Of a stretch of DNA of 64,000 nt, positions 1 through 9,025 are shown in pieces. The stretch is from Hyphomicrobiales bacterium (GTDB taxonomy: Bacteria > Pseudomonadota > Alphaproteobacteria > Rhizobiales > Rhizobiaceae), in contig UCJA01000022.1 of the NCBI GenBank assembly GCA_900472675.1, positions 1-64,000 of the forward strand, written 5' to 3'. Within the stretch, counting starts at the first letter, position 1, and the number at the start of each line of letters is the position of its first letter. The position numbers and the translations under genes are program-made. Below the pieces are notes generated by a model. The model was not told where the DNA came from. It made no database searches and was given only the letters and a program-made list of their open reading frames with translations.

Positions 1-182
1 CCCCCCTCTGCCCTGCCGGGCATCTCCCCCTCAAGGGGGGAGATCGGATGGAGCCATCGTGCTGCCAGCAGTTGATAGTCGACATGGAGAGGTCGGAGAT
101 CCGGCGTCAAGAGGGGTTGGTGGCAGAGCCGCCTGCTGATCTCCCCCCTTGAGGGGGAGATGCCCGGCAGGGCAGAGGGGGG
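1..182. repeat. Palindromic intergenic repeat, copy 1
   Basis: A 182-base element bounded by perfect 45-base terminal inverted repeats (1-45 and 138-182), each containing a nested palindrome (CCCCCTCAAGGGGG type). The roughly 92-base interior has no coding potential. A second copy lies at 1772-1952 in the opposite orientation and a 20-base end fragment at 3909-3928. It resembles the REP/RIME class of mosaic repeats common between genes in rhizobia; the exact family name is not certain. It probably acts as a structured, passively mobilised intergenic element. Confidence 0.85.
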
Positions 183-549
183 TGTTGATTAAGCGCAAGC
201 GCCCATCCCGCAGCTATCCCCCCCGAAAACCCTGGGGGGCCCAAGCCAAGGGCGCCGCCGCTCGTCTCTTCATTCCTTCAGCCGCTCGACGACGAGAACC
301 GAGTGCGGATAACCTGCGAGACAGGCGGAAAATCTGGCTAAAAGCATGCCAGATCTTAACCTCAGTGGGGTCTGTTAACCAAGTCCGTCGCCTATGGGCG
401 ATGCGCGACGGGCGTTGGTTGGTATCTTGCGCGGCGCTGGTTGAAGAAATCCGGTAAGCTGTTAAAGCTTGGCGGAACAGATGGTGAATACCGCAGCATG
501 ATCGTCGGCGAAACGTGACTGGCGGCCGACAAATGAGTATTCAGACGAC
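183..549. other. Intergenic region without a convincing gene
   Basis: This 367-base stretch follows the repeat and precedes the histidine kinase. A 102-codon open frame crosses it, but it starts inside the repeat and shows no family signature. The one visible structure is a C-run/G-run hairpin at about 218-239 (CCCCCC, short loop, GGGGGG). No clear promoter could be assigned. Confidence 0.6.
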
Positions 550-1725
550 ATGCCGAATGATTTCCAGGATGACATCGACGCCGTCAGCGATATTCCGGCC
601 GTGCCGACGATTCTTGATGTCGTCTGTCGCACCACCGGCATGGGTTTTGCCGCCGTCGCACGGGTGACGGACGATCGCTGGATCGCCTGCCAGGTCCTCG
701 ACAATATCCATTTCGGGCTTGCGTCCGGCGGCGAACTCAAGGTCGAGACGACCCTTTGCCACGAGGTGCGGCAAAACCGCGAGGTCGTCGTGATCGACAA
801 CGTTGCGGACGACCCGATCTATGCGGATCATCACACCCCGCGGATCTATGGGCTGAAGAGCTATATCTCGATGCCGATCATCCTGCCGGACGGACGTTTC
901 TTCGGGACGCTGTGTGCGATCCATCCAGAACCGGCGGATCTCAACAACCCGCGGGTGCTCGGGACGTTCAAGCTGTTTGCCGAGCTCATCGCCTATCATC
1001 TCGACGCCGATGACCGGCTGCGTGTGGCGCGCAAAAGCCTGCTCGACGAGAAGGCGACCGCCGAACTTCGGGAGCAGTTCATCGCCATTCTGGGCCATGA
1101 CCTGCGCAATCCGCTGGCCTCCATCGACGGTGCGATCAATATTCTCGAACGGGAGCAGCAGAGCGACAAATCGCGCAGAGTGCTGACCATGATGCATGGC
1201 AGCGTGACGCGCATGTCGACGCTGATCGGCAACGTGCTCGATTTCGCGCGCGGCCGGCTGGGCGGCGGCCTGACACTGTCGCTGGATGCCGAGACGCCGC
1301 TGCGGCTGACCCTCGAGCAGGTCGTCTCGGAGATTCTGTCGGGACATCCGGGGCGAAATATCGAGCTTTCCTACGACGTCGAAACGGCAGTTGCCGTCGA
1401 TCACGAGCGGTTCGCCCAGATGTTTTCAAACCTGCTTGGAAATGCCGTCACCCATGGTTCGGCCGAGCATCCGATCCATGTCCGGTCCTCCATCGTGAAC
1501 GGGGAACTGCATCTGTCGGTCGCCAACGCTGGTCCGCCGATCCCCAGGGATGCGATCCAGAAGCTGTTTTTACCCTTCAAGCGTGGCAAGCCGGGTGGCC
1601 GCATGCAGGGCCTCGGGCTCGGCCTCTACATCGCCGCGCAGGTGGCCGAGGCGCATGGCGGCCGCCTGGATGTCGTGTCCGACGACAGCGAAACGCGCTT
1701 CACTTTCCGCATGCCGGCGCCCTGA
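550..1725 (+). CDS. GAF-domain sensor histidine kinase
   Basis: This is a cytosolic two-component sensor kinase of 391 residues. Residues about 15-155 form a GAF sensory domain, with the typical IDNVADDPIY and SYISMPIILPDG stretches. A HisKA dimerisation domain follows, with the phospho-accepting histidine in GHDLRNPLAS (His183), then an HATPase_c domain with an N box (SNLLGNAVTHG) and a glycine-rich GLGLGLYI lid. There are no membrane segments, so it probably senses an internal ligand or light/redox through GAF. No response regulator is adjacent, making it an orphan kinase. The gene sits between two oppositely oriented palindromic repeats. The ATG at 550 has only a weak ribosome-binding site, so the exact start is uncertain. 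Confidence 0.88.
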   Translation: MPNDFQDDIDAVSDIPAVPTILDVVCRTTGMGFAAVARVTDDRWIACQVLDNIHFGLASGGELKVETTLCHEVRQNREVVVIDNVADDPIYADHHTPRIYGLKSYISMPIILPDGRFFGTLCAIHPEPADLNNPRVLGTFKLFAELIAYHLDADDRLRVARKSLLDEKATAELREQFIAILGHDLRNPLASIDGAINILEREQQSDKSRRVLTMMHGSVTRMSTLIGNVLDFARGRLGGGLTLSLDAETPLRLTLEQVVSEILSGHPGRNIELSYDVETAVAVDHERFAQMFSNLLGNAVTHGSAEHPIHVRSSIVNGELHLSVANAGPPIPRDAIQKLFLPFKRGKPGGRMQGLGLGLYIAAQVAEAHGGRLDVVSDDSETRFTFRMPAP

Positions 1726-1771
1726 GCGGAGGGGTTGCGCCATGAGGATGGCGGGGTGGGATCATAGTTTA

Positions 1772-1952
1772 CCCCCCTCTGCCCTGCCGGGCATCTCCCC
1801 CTCAAGGGGGGAGATCAGCAGGCGGCTCTGTCACCGATCCATCCTGAAGCTGTATGTCCGACCTCTCCATGCCCACCATCGACTGGTGGCAGCACGGGTG
1901 GCTCCATCCGATCTCCCCCCTTGAGGGAGATGCCCGGCAGGGCAGAGGGGGG
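1772..1952. repeat. Palindromic intergenic repeat, copy 2 (inverted relative to copy 1)
   Basis: The left terminal repeat (1772-1816) is identical to that of copy 1. The right one (1910-1952) lacks two G residues. The interior matches the reverse complement of the copy 1 interior with scattered changes, so the two elements are in opposite orientation around the histidine kinase. It also separates that gene from the converging AraC regulator. Confidence 0.85.
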
Positions 1953-2069
1953 TGTTGCTTAGGCGCAGGGCGCTGCTGATGGCGGGTGGGGGTGTTGGCG
2001 TCACCCAAAACGTACCAAATGATGAGACGGGGCAAGCGGTGAAGGAGTGGCCATCCGCGCTTCGCCAGA

Positions 2070-2966
2070 TCACGGCAGCGGGGCGACAGTGGAACTTGCC
2101 CTCAGTTCCCGGATGTCGCGAGCAGGCGGACGCCCGAACATGCGGGCATATTCCCGGGTGAACTGGGAGAGGCTTTCATAGCCGACGGACAGCGAAACCG
2201 CGGCGACATCTCCGGGCCTGGCAAACAGTAGTCTGCGCGCTTCGTAGAGCCGGATCTGCTTTTGATACTGGATGGGAGAAAGGCCGGTGCTCGCCTTGAA
2301 GCGCCTTTGGAAGGCGGAGGTGCTCATGTTTGCGGTCCGCGCCAGGTCTTCCACCTGAAAGGCTGTCGCAAAATCTCTCCGCATCCCGATCACTGCGTTC
2401 CTGATCTGCGAGAAGCGATCATCGATCCCGGCGACCTGTCGAAGTACCGCGCCCTGCGGGCCGCGCAGCAGCCGGAAGAGGATTTCCCGTTCCAGCAGGG
2501 GCGCCATCACGGCGATCTCGTCGGGATGGTCCATCAGGCGCAACAGTCTGAGCCAGGCATCCAGCAGCAGGTCGCCTGCCGGGTGAACGGAAAAGCTGCG
2601 CGTATCGGGCAAATTCGATGGACCGGGCTCGACACTCACGAGATCGGCGACCACGGCGCGATCCAGCGTCAAGCGGATGGCAAGGTAGGGCCCGCGCTCG
2701 CTGGCCTTGACGACTTCGCCGATCACGGGAAGCTCGACGGAGGCGATGAAGGTCTGCCCTGCGGCGTAGCTTAGGACCTCATTTCCGACCAGAAGACGTT
2801 TTTCGCCCTGCAGGATCAGGCTCACCAGCGGCTGGTAGATCTCGGGAAAGAGTTCGGTCGGCTCGGTGACCTTGAGGATCTCGACGCGGGGGATGCCGGT
2901 GCGCGTGAGCACGCCGTTTGCCCGGTCTTCCACAAAGGATTTTACAGTTTCGAGGGTGTCGCTCAT
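2070..2966 (-). CDS. AraC-family transcriptional regulator (AraC_N cupin type)
   Basis: This is a transcription factor of 298 residues. The N-terminal half resembles the AraC_N ligand-binding cupin (about residues 20-170). The C-terminal 100 residues hold two helix-turn-helix units, the first around VEDLARTANMSTSAFQRRF and the second ending in the classic SLSQFTREYARMFGRPP. Regulators of this subfamily often sit next to, and control, a divergent oxidoreductase gene. The same is seen here: the SDR gene starts 153 bases away on the other strand. Autoregulation and control of that SDR are inferred. No operator could be pinned down. The ATG at 2966 lacks a strong ribosome-binding site. Confidence 0.9.
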   Translation of the reverse strand: MSDTLETVKSFVEDRANGVLTRTGIPRVEILKVTEPTELFPEIYQPLVSLILQGEKRLLVGNEVLSYAAGQTFIASVELPVIGEVVKASERGPYLAIRLTLDRAVVADLVSVEPGPSNLPDTRSFSVHPAGDLLLDAWLRLLRLMDHPDEIAVMAPLLEREILFRLLRGPQGAVLRQVAGIDDRFSQIRNAVIGMRRDFATAFQVEDLARTANMSTSAFQRRFKASTGLSPIQYQKQIRLYEARRLLFARPGDVAAVSLSVGYESLSQFTREYARMFGRPPARDIRELRASSTVAPLP

Positions 2967-3119
2967 CGCTGCAGATGTGGCACGCGATCAGGCTTCGATC
3001 AACAGCTTGGCAGGATTGTGCAAATTTCAGACCGGATCGGACACGCGGTGATTTGGGCGGCAGGCTATTGCTGTTTCCGAAGCTTGAAACGCAATGGCAT
3101 CCCGAAAGGAACCTGTCCT

Positions 3120-3854
3120 ATGGAAATCAGAGACGCAGTCGTCCTCGTGACCGGCGCTTCCTCGGGCATTGGCGCAGAGACGGCACGTGCTGCTGCGCAA
3201 GCCGGCGCGCGGGTGGTTCTGCTGGCGCGGCGGAAGGAGCGGATCGATGCGCTGGCGAGCGAATTCGGAGACGGCGCGCTCTCGGTCGCCTGCGATGTCA
3301 CGCGCGCCGACGACGTGCGCTGCGCCGTGGAGGCCACGATTGAAACGTTCGGTCGCATCGATGTGCTGGTCAACAATGCGGGACAGGGGCTGCATGCCGA
3401 CATCGAGGACATCGGCATCGACGATTTCCGGGCGCTGCTTGATCTCAATATCGTCGCCCCGTTGGCGATGATGCAGGCGGTAATCCCCCACATGCGCCGA
3501 CAGGGGGCTGGGAGCATCGTCAACGTCAGTTCGGGCGCAACGCTTGGCTCCTATCCGGGCTCTGCCGCCTATACCAGCTCCAAATCGGCTCTCAACATGC
3601 TGTCGAGCGTCGCGCGGCTGGAGCTTGCCGATGCGGGCATTGCGGTTTCGATCATGCACCCGTTCATCACCGCGACCGAGTTTTACGGGTCGGTGAAATC
3701 GGGCCTGTCGTCGGCAAAGGCCCAGGAGGCGGGTACGGCGTCGTTCGCGCAAGCCCCGTCGCTGGCGGCAAAAACCATCCTCGGCCTGATCCGAAGCGGG
3801 GAGGCGCAGGCCGATCTTGTGCCGAAGGAATACGGCGGCAGCTTCGAAGGCTGA
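3120..3854 (+). CDS. SDR-family NAD(P)-dependent oxidoreductase
   Basis: This is a classical short-chain dehydrogenase/reductase of 244 residues. It shows the TGASSGIG nucleotide-binding motif near the N terminus, NNAG at about residue 82, catalytic Ser in VNVSSG, and the YTSSK active-site Tyr/Lys motif. The ATG at 3120 is preceded by AAAGGA nine bases upstream and is preferred over a longer frame beginning at 3018. It is divergent from an AraC regulator that probably controls it. The substrate cannot be read from sequence. Relatives include general alcohol/carbonyl reductases of the YdfG type. Confidence 0.9.
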   Translation: MEIRDAVVLVTGASSGIGAETARAAAQAGARVVLLARRKERIDALASEFGDGALSVACDVTRADDVRCAVEATIETFGRIDVLVNNAGQGLHADIEDIGIDDFRALLDLNIVAPLAMMQAVIPHMRRQGAGSIVNVSSGATLGSYPGSAAYTSSKSALNMLSSVARLELADAGIAVSIMHPFITATEFYGSVKSGLSSAKAQEAGTASFAQAPSLAAKTILGLIRSGEAQADLVPKEYGGSFEG

Positions 3855-3908
3855 GATGTTTTGGGGCGGGGGTTGCATGACGCAGCCGCTGCACAGCGTC
3901 ATGCGGAT

Positions 3909-3928
3909 GGCAGGGCAGAGGGGGGTGT
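3909..3928. repeat. Remnant end of the palindromic repeat
   Basis: Twenty bases match the outer right end of the repeats at 1-182 and 1772-1952, including the G-run and the flanking TGT. No left arm is present. It lies in the short gap between the SDR and the converging xdhB gene. Confidence 0.6.
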
Positions 3929-3960
3929 CAGTGGAGAGAACAAGGCCGCCAGCCTTTCCC

Positions 3961-6303
3961 TCACTCCCCTATCGCCTTCAGCCGTTCCACCGCCATCAGC
4001 ACCCGTTCAGGTGTCGCGGGCGCATCGAGCCTTGGGCAGACGGAATAGTCGGCGACGCTGGCGACCGCCATGGAGATCGCCTCCAGCACCGAGATCGCCA
4101 GCATGAAGGGCGGCTCGCCGACGGCTTTCGAGCGGCCGATGGTGGCTTTCGTGTTTTCCGACCACTCAGCCAGCTGCACGTTGAAGATTTTTGGCCGGTC
4201 GGAGGCGAGCGGGATTTTGTAAGTGGAGGGGGCGTGGGTGCGCAGGCGACCCTTGTCGTCCCACCAGAGCTCTTCGGTCGTCAGCCAGCCCATGCCCTGC
4301 ACGAAGCCGCCCTCGATCTGGCCGATGTCGATCGCCGGGTTCAGCGACTTGCCCACGTCGTGGAGGATATCGGTGCGGTCCACCATGTACTCGCCGGTCA
4401 GCGTGTCGATCGAGACTTCCGAAACGGCGGCGCCATAGGCGTAATAGTAGAAGGGGTTGCCGCGGCCGGCTGCCCGGTCCCAGTGGATCTCCGGCGTCTT
4501 GTAGAAGCCGGCGGCCGACAGCTGCACGCGGTCGTAATAGGCGGCGCGCACAAAGGTGTCGAAGGGGATTTGCTCGGCGCCGATCCTCAGGCGTCCAGCC
4601 AGGAATTCGACGTCTTGTGGCTCCACCTTCCACTGGCGGCAGGCGAAATCGACGAGACGTTCCTTGATCTGGCGGCAGGCGTCATAGGCTGCCATCCCGT
4701 TCAAATCCGAGCCGGAGGAGGCGGCGGTCGCAGATGTGTTGGGCACCTTGCCGGTGGTCGTCGCGGTGATCTTCACCTCGGCGATATCCACCTGGAAGGC
4801 GTCCGCCACCACCTGCGCCACCTTGGTGTAGAGGCCCTGGCCCATTTCGGTGCCGCCGTGGTTCAGGTGGATCGAGCCGTCATTGTAGACGTGGACCAGC
4901 GCGCCCGCCTGGTTGTAGGCGGTCATGGTGAAGGAGATGCCGAATTTGACCGGCGTCAGCGCGATGCCCTTGCGGATTACCGGGCTGCCGGCATTAAACT
5001 CGAGGATAGCTTCGCGCCGCGCCTGGTAGTCGGATGAGGCTTCGAGCTCCTCGACGACGCGGGCGATGACGCAGTCGGAGACTTCCTGGTGATAGGGGGT
5101 CGTGGTACGTCCGGACCCCGGCTCACCATAGAAATTCAGCTTGCGGATCTCGAGCGGATCTTTTCCGACGGCGTAGGCGATCTCTTCGATCATCCGTTCG
5201 GCGCCGAGCATGCCTTGAGGGCCGCCGAAACCGCGGAAGGCGGTGTTGGAGACGGTGTGGGTCTTCAGCGGCTGCGAGGTCAGATGAACATGCGGGTAGA
5301 AATAGCTGGAATCCGCATGGAAGAGAGCGCGGTCGGTCACCGGGCCGGAAAGGTCCGCTGAAAAGCCGCAGCGGGCCGCATAGGTCGTGTCGACGGCGTG
5401 GATGCGGCCCTCCTCGTCGAAGGCGACGTCGTAGTCGACGCGGAAATCGTGGCGCTTGCCGGTGATTGCCATGTCCTCGTCGCGGTCGGGCCGGAATTTC
5501 ACGGCGCGGTTCAGCTTTTTGGCGGCAATAGCGGCGAGGGCCGCGAACTGGTTGCCCTGGGTTTCCTTGCCGCCGAAGCCGCCGCCCATGCGCCGGGTTT
5601 TGACCTCGACCGCGTGGTTGGCGACGCCCATCACATGCGCCACCATGTGCTGCACCTCGCTCGGGTGCTGGGTCGAGGACCAGACCACGACGTCCTCGTC
5701 TTCGCCCGGAATGGCAAGTGCGATGTGGCTTTCCAGGTAGAAATGCTCTTGGCCGCCGATCTCCATTGAGCCCTGTATCCGCAGCGCCGGCTTGCCGATT
5801 TCGGCGTCCGGGTCGCCGCGCCTCAGCGTCATGGGCTCGACCACGGTTTCTGCGCCATTGTCGCGGGCGGTTGCGATGTCGGTAAAATGGGGCAGGTCGC
5901 GGTATTCGATCTTGGCGAGCCGGGCGGCGCGGCGGGCCTGGTCGCGGGTTTCGGCAATCACGGCAAACACCGGCTGGCCGTGGAACTGCACGAGGTCGGT
6001 CGCCAGCAACGGCTCGTCGTGGCGGCCGGTCGAGGCGACGTCGTTGAAGCCCGGAATGTCGGCCGCGGTGATCACCCAGACCACGCCGGGGGCGGTTTTC
6101 ACCGCCTCCAGATCGATCGACAGGATTTCCGCATGGGCACGATCAGCCAGCCCGAGGCCGCCGTGCAGCAGGCCTGCGGGTTCGGGAATATCGTCGATAT
6201 ATTCGGCACTTCCGGTGACATGCTTGTGTGCTGAATCATGCGGCCGTGAGACATGCAGGGCACCATCGATGGCGGGGCTGGCGTCGAAGTTCGACTGGTC
6301 CAT
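3961..6303 (-). CDS. xdhB: Xanthine dehydrogenase, molybdopterin-binding subunit
   Basis: This large subunit (780 residues) binds the molybdenum cofactor of xanthine dehydrogenase, which oxidises hypoxanthine to xanthine and urate. Visible family signatures are the a/b hammerhead domain in the first 130 residues, GGFGGKE and FRGFGGPQG cofactor-contact loops, GGTEMGQGLYTK, and the C-terminal EGGFVQGMGW with the catalytic-glutamate region GEPPFM. The frame is open upstream to 6558, but an ATG at 6303 preceded by CTGGAGGAA gives the standard N terminus. It is the last gene of the bdhA-xdhA-xdhB operon, an order established for S. meliloti (bdhA-xdhA2-xdhB2). No xdhC chaperone gene is present here, so cofactor insertion must be served from elsewhere. 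Confidence 0.95.
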   Translation of the reverse strand: MDQSNFDASPAIDGALHVSRPHDSAHKHVTGSAEYIDDIPEPAGLLHGGLGLADRAHAEILSIDLEAVKTAPGVVWVITAADIPGFNDVASTGRHDEPLLATDLVQFHGQPVFAVIAETRDQARRAARLAKIEYRDLPHFTDIATARDNGAETVVEPMTLRRGDPDAEIGKPALRIQGSMEIGGQEHFYLESHIALAIPGEDEDVVVWSSTQHPSEVQHMVAHVMGVANHAVEVKTRRMGGGFGGKETQGNQFAALAAIAAKKLNRAVKFRPDRDEDMAITGKRHDFRVDYDVAFDEEGRIHAVDTTYAARCGFSADLSGPVTDRALFHADSSYFYPHVHLTSQPLKTHTVSNTAFRGFGGPQGMLGAERMIEEIAYAVGKDPLEIRKLNFYGEPGSGRTTTPYHQEVSDCVIARVVEELEASSDYQARREAILEFNAGSPVIRKGIALTPVKFGISFTMTAYNQAGALVHVYNDGSIHLNHGGTEMGQGLYTKVAQVVADAFQVDIAEVKITATTTGKVPNTSATAASSGSDLNGMAAYDACRQIKERLVDFACRQWKVEPQDVEFLAGRLRIGAEQIPFDTFVRAAYYDRVQLSAAGFYKTPEIHWDRAAGRGNPFYYYAYGAAVSEVSIDTLTGEYMVDRTDILHDVGKSLNPAIDIGQIEGGFVQGMGWLTTEELWWDDKGRLRTHAPSTYKIPLASDRPKIFNVQLAEWSENTKATIGRSKAVGEPPFMLAISVLEAISMAVASVADYSVCPRLDAPATPERVLMAVERLKAIGE

Positions 6304-6428
6304 CAGAAGGTTCCTCCAGATGTTGAGGCATGGGAGAGCGCGAAGAGGGCCGGCGCCGGATAGGGTGATCCGACCGCAGTCCTTTTTGGGTTGAACCTCT
6401 CCGCCGCCCTTCTGGTGCAGGTCCCAAC

Positions 6429-6500
6429 CGTCGTCATCCTCGGGCTTGACCCGACGATCCACCTTGGCCTGGCGCGCATGGCGCAAAGGGTCCTCGTCTT
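6429..6500. repeat. Short REP-like palindromic sequence in the xdhA-xdhB gap
   Basis: The 211-base gap between xdhA and xdhB is unusually long for this operon. It contains the common rhizobial intergenic motif that translates as ILGLDPTIH on one strand and RRVKPEDD on the other. The core, TCGGGCTTGACCCGA, is partly palindromic. Its presence inside an operon suggests insertion of a REP-type element that still permits transcription or processing. Confidence 0.55.
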
Positions 6501-6514
6501 CATCGCGGTCCCCA

Positions 6515-7987
6515 TCATGCGTCCTCCGGTTCGAAGCGGTGCAGCTGGGCAGGGGCACCGGCGGTTTCCAGGAAGAAACGGGTGAGCAGGTTCTTGGCCG
6601 CCAGGCTGCGGTAGTCGGCGGTGGCGCGCCAATCGGTCAGCGGCTGGTAGTCCTCATCGAAAGCATCGCGCACCGCCGAAACCGTCGACCATTGCCACGG
6701 CTGGCCAAGCAAGGCTTCCTCCACATGGGTGGCGCGCTTGGGGGTCGCGGCCATGCCGCCAAAGGCGATGCGGATCGCGGCCACCCGGTTGTCGGCGTCG
6801 AGGTCCAAGTTGAAGGCGCCGCAGAGTGCGGAGATATCCTCGTCGCGGCGCTTGGAGATCTTGTAGACGGCAAACTGGCCACCTTCGGCGGGTCGGGGCA
6901 CGAAGACCTTTTCGACGAATTCGCCGGGCAGGCGGTCCTGCCGGCCGTAGGCGAGGAAGTAGTTTTCAAGCGGCATGGTGCGGCGGCCGGAATGGGAGCG
7001 CAGCGTCAGCCGGGCACCGAGCGCGATCAGCGGTGGGGGCATGTCGCCGATCGGCGAGCCATTGGCGATATTGCCGCCGATCGTGCCCATGGCGCGGACC
7101 TGGCCGCCGCCGATGCGGTCGATCAGCTGGCCGAGCGCCGGGATATCGTCGACCAGCGCCTGTTGGGCACGGGCGTAGCTGACGCCGGCGCCGATCACCA
7201 GGCCGGTCTCGCCGATCTCGATCTCCTGCAGCTCGGTCAGGTGGTTGATGAAGACGACGGGGTCAAGCAGGCGCATCTGCTTGGTGACCCACAAGCCCAC
7301 ATCGGTTGCGCCGGCGACCACGGTTGCGGTCGGCTCCTGCGCCAGGATCTCGGCGAAATCGGCGAGCGAAGCGGGTACGATGGCGCGGGCGCCGTCCTTT
7401 TCGACGGTGATGGTCTGCGGCTCGGCGCGGATCGCCCAGAGCCTTGCCATGATCTGCGTGCGGTCGCGCTCCAGCGGATCGAAGAGGGCGCTCGGCCGCT
7501 CGCGCGCCACCTGCTCGGCGGCTTTGACGATCGGCTCATAGCCGGTGCAGCGACAGAGATTGCCCTGCAGCGCGCTTTCGATCTGCTGGCGGCCGGGCGT
7601 CGGGTTGGCGAGCCAGAGGCCGTAGAGCGCCATGACGAAGCCGGGGGTGCAGAAGCCGCATTGCGAGCCGTGGCAATCGACCATGGCCTGCTGGACCGGA
7701 TGCAGCCTGCCATCCTTGCCGGCCAGGTGCTCGACCGTCACCACATGGGTGCCGTGCAGGGAGCCGAGAAGGCGGATGCAGGCGTTGACGCCTTCGTAGC
7801 AGAGGCCGGTGCCGGTGACACGGCCGACGAGTACGGTGCAGGCGCCGCAGTCACCCTCGGCGCAGCCTTCCTTGGTGCCGGTCAGCCGGCGCTTCAGGCG
7901 CAGATAGTCGAGCAGCGTCTCGGTCGGCCCGAAATCGCCGAGCACGATGTCCTCGCCGTTCAGAATGAAGCGGATGGCCGATGTCAT
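6515..7987 (-). CDS. xdhA: Xanthine dehydrogenase small subunit (FeS and FAD domains)
   Basis: At 490 residues it carries the electron-transfer modules of xanthine dehydrogenase. The N-terminal plant-type [2Fe-2S] domain has CAEGDCGACTVLVG, and the second helical [2Fe-2S] domain has SQCGFCTPGF and CRCTGYEPIV. The rest is an FAD-binding domain with TVVAGATDVGLW and GGNIANGSPIGD, then a CO-dehydrogenase flavoprotein C-terminal domain. It starts 19 bases after bdhA, so co-transcription is near certain. With XdhB it should form a heterotetramer in the cytosol for purine catabolism. Confidence 0.95.
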   Translation of the reverse strand: MTSAIRFILNGEDIVLGDFGPTETLLDYLRLKRRLTGTKEGCAEGDCGACTVLVGRVTGTGLCYEGVNACIRLLGSLHGTHVVTVEHLAGKDGRLHPVQQAMVDCHGSQCGFCTPGFVMALYGLWLANPTPGRQQIESALQGNLCRCTGYEPIVKAAEQVARERPSALFDPLERDRTQIMARLWAIRAEPQTITVEKDGARAIVPASLADFAEILAQEPTATVVAGATDVGLWVTKQMRLLDPVVFINHLTELQEIEIGETGLVIGAGVSYARAQQALVDDIPALGQLIDRIGGGQVRAMGTIGGNIANGSPIGDMPPPLIALGARLTLRSHSGRRTMPLENYFLAYGRQDRLPGEFVEKVFVPRPAEGGQFAVYKISKRRDEDISALCGAFNLDLDADNRVAAIRIAFGGMAATPKRATHVEEALLGQPWQWSTVSAVRDAFDEDYQPLTDWRATADYRSLAAKNLLTRFFLETAGAPAQLHRFEPEDA

Positions 7988-8006
7988 GGGTGTCCCTTGT
8001 CGTTCT

Positions 8007-8783
8007 TTATTGGGCAGTCCAGCCGCCGTCGATGGAGATATGAGTGCCGGTTATCTGTCGGGCGGCGTCGCTTGCGAGGTAAAGCGCGGTGGCTGCCACC
8101 TCCTCGATGGAGACGAATTGCTTCGTCGCCTGCAGGCGCAGCATGACGTCCGTCTTGACGGCCTCTTCCGAGATACCACGTTCGCGCGCCGTGTCGGGAA
8201 TCTGCTTTTCCACGAGAGGCGTCAGCACGTAGCCGGGACAGATGGCGTTCACCGTAATGCCGGTTTCGGCAAGTTCCAGAGCGGCGGTCTTGGTCAGCCC
8301 AAGCACGCCGTGCTTGGCTGCCACATAAGCAGATTTGAACGGCGATGCAACAAGGGCGTGCGCCGAGGCGATGTTGATGATGCGGCCCTTGCCGGCGGTC
8401 TTCATGATGGGGATCGTGTGGCGCATGGTGTGGAAGGCCGACGACAGGAGAATGGCGATCAGCTGGTCCCATTTCTCCGGCGGAAAATCCTCGATGCGGG
8501 AGACATGCTGGATGCCGGCATTGTTGACCAGCACGTCGATGGTGCCGAATTCCCTGACGGCGGTCGCAATGAGGTCGCCGATCTCGTCCGGCTTCACCAT
8601 GTCGGCGGCGTGGTGGAGCACTTGGCCGGCACCCAGGCTCCGGAGCTCGCCCAGCGTGGATGAGATCGCGTCAGCCGGGCCAAAACCGTTGATCACCAGA
8701 TTGGCGCCCTCGGCGGCAAAGGCCTTCGCTATGCCAAGACCGATCCCCGACGTGGAGCCTGTGACGACGACTGTTCGTGGCAT
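8007..8783 (-). CDS. bdhA: D-beta-hydroxybutyrate dehydrogenase
   Basis: This SDR enzyme of 258 residues oxidises D-3-hydroxybutyrate to acetoacetate with NAD, in the degradation of polyhydroxybutyrate and its monomer. It begins MPRTVVVTGSTSGIGLGIA, has NNAG, YVAAKHGV (catalytic Tyr/Lys) and the family's C-terminal TGTHISIDGGWTAQ. Length and ending match rhizobial BdhA. The ATG at 8783 has GGGGAG seven bases upstream; the frame is open for another 48 codons but without a good start. It is the first gene of bdhA-xdhA-xdhB, the mixed-function operon known from S. meliloti. Confidence 0.95.
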   Translation of the reverse strand: MPRTVVVTGSTSGIGLGIAKAFAAEGANLVINGFGPADAISSTLGELRSLGAGQVLHHAADMVKPDEIGDLIATAVREFGTIDVLVNNAGIQHVSRIEDFPPEKWDQLIAILLSSAFHTMRHTIPIMKTAGKGRIINIASAHALVASPFKSAYVAAKHGVLGLTKTAALELAETGITVNAICPGYVLTPLVEKQIPDTARERGISEEAVKTDVMLRLQATKQFVSIEEVAATALYLASDAARQITGTHISIDGGWTAQ

Positions 8784-8969
8784 GCGGCATCTCCCCTGAC
8801 CGCGACGCTGCGGCGCGACGCGGACCTGCTCACAGGTTATGCGGAAATTCCCTGCGCTGGCAATCGGGGCCGAATCCGCGTTCGGCGCCGCGGGTACCGA
8901 CCGCAAGTTGTCACGAAAATGCAACAAAAACGCGAAGCCAATAAATATGACAAAAGCAGGAGTTGTTCA

Positions 8970-8994
8970 GGAACTTTCGAGACTTGGCCCTGTT
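8970..8994 (+). promoter_or_regulatory. Candidate general-stress (EcfG/RpoE2-type) promoter
   Basis: GGAAC at 8970-8974 is followed by 18 bases and TT at 8993-8994. This agrees with the GGAAC-N18/19-TT pattern known for RpoE2 of S. meliloti. It lies 31 bases before the manganese catalase start, the right distance for a short leader. The assignment rests on pattern match only. Confidence 0.5.
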
Positions 8995-9025
8995 CGGTCC
9001 ATATCTCCAAGGAAAGGAACATTCC

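Noticed and set aside
149-457. 102-codon frame after the first repeat
   Set aside because: Starts inside a palindromic repeat, basic low-complexity composition, no ribosome-binding site.
6446-8146. 566-codon plus-strand frame opposite xdhA
   Set aside because: Sense strand encodes unmistakable [2Fe-2S] and FAD motifs of XdhA.
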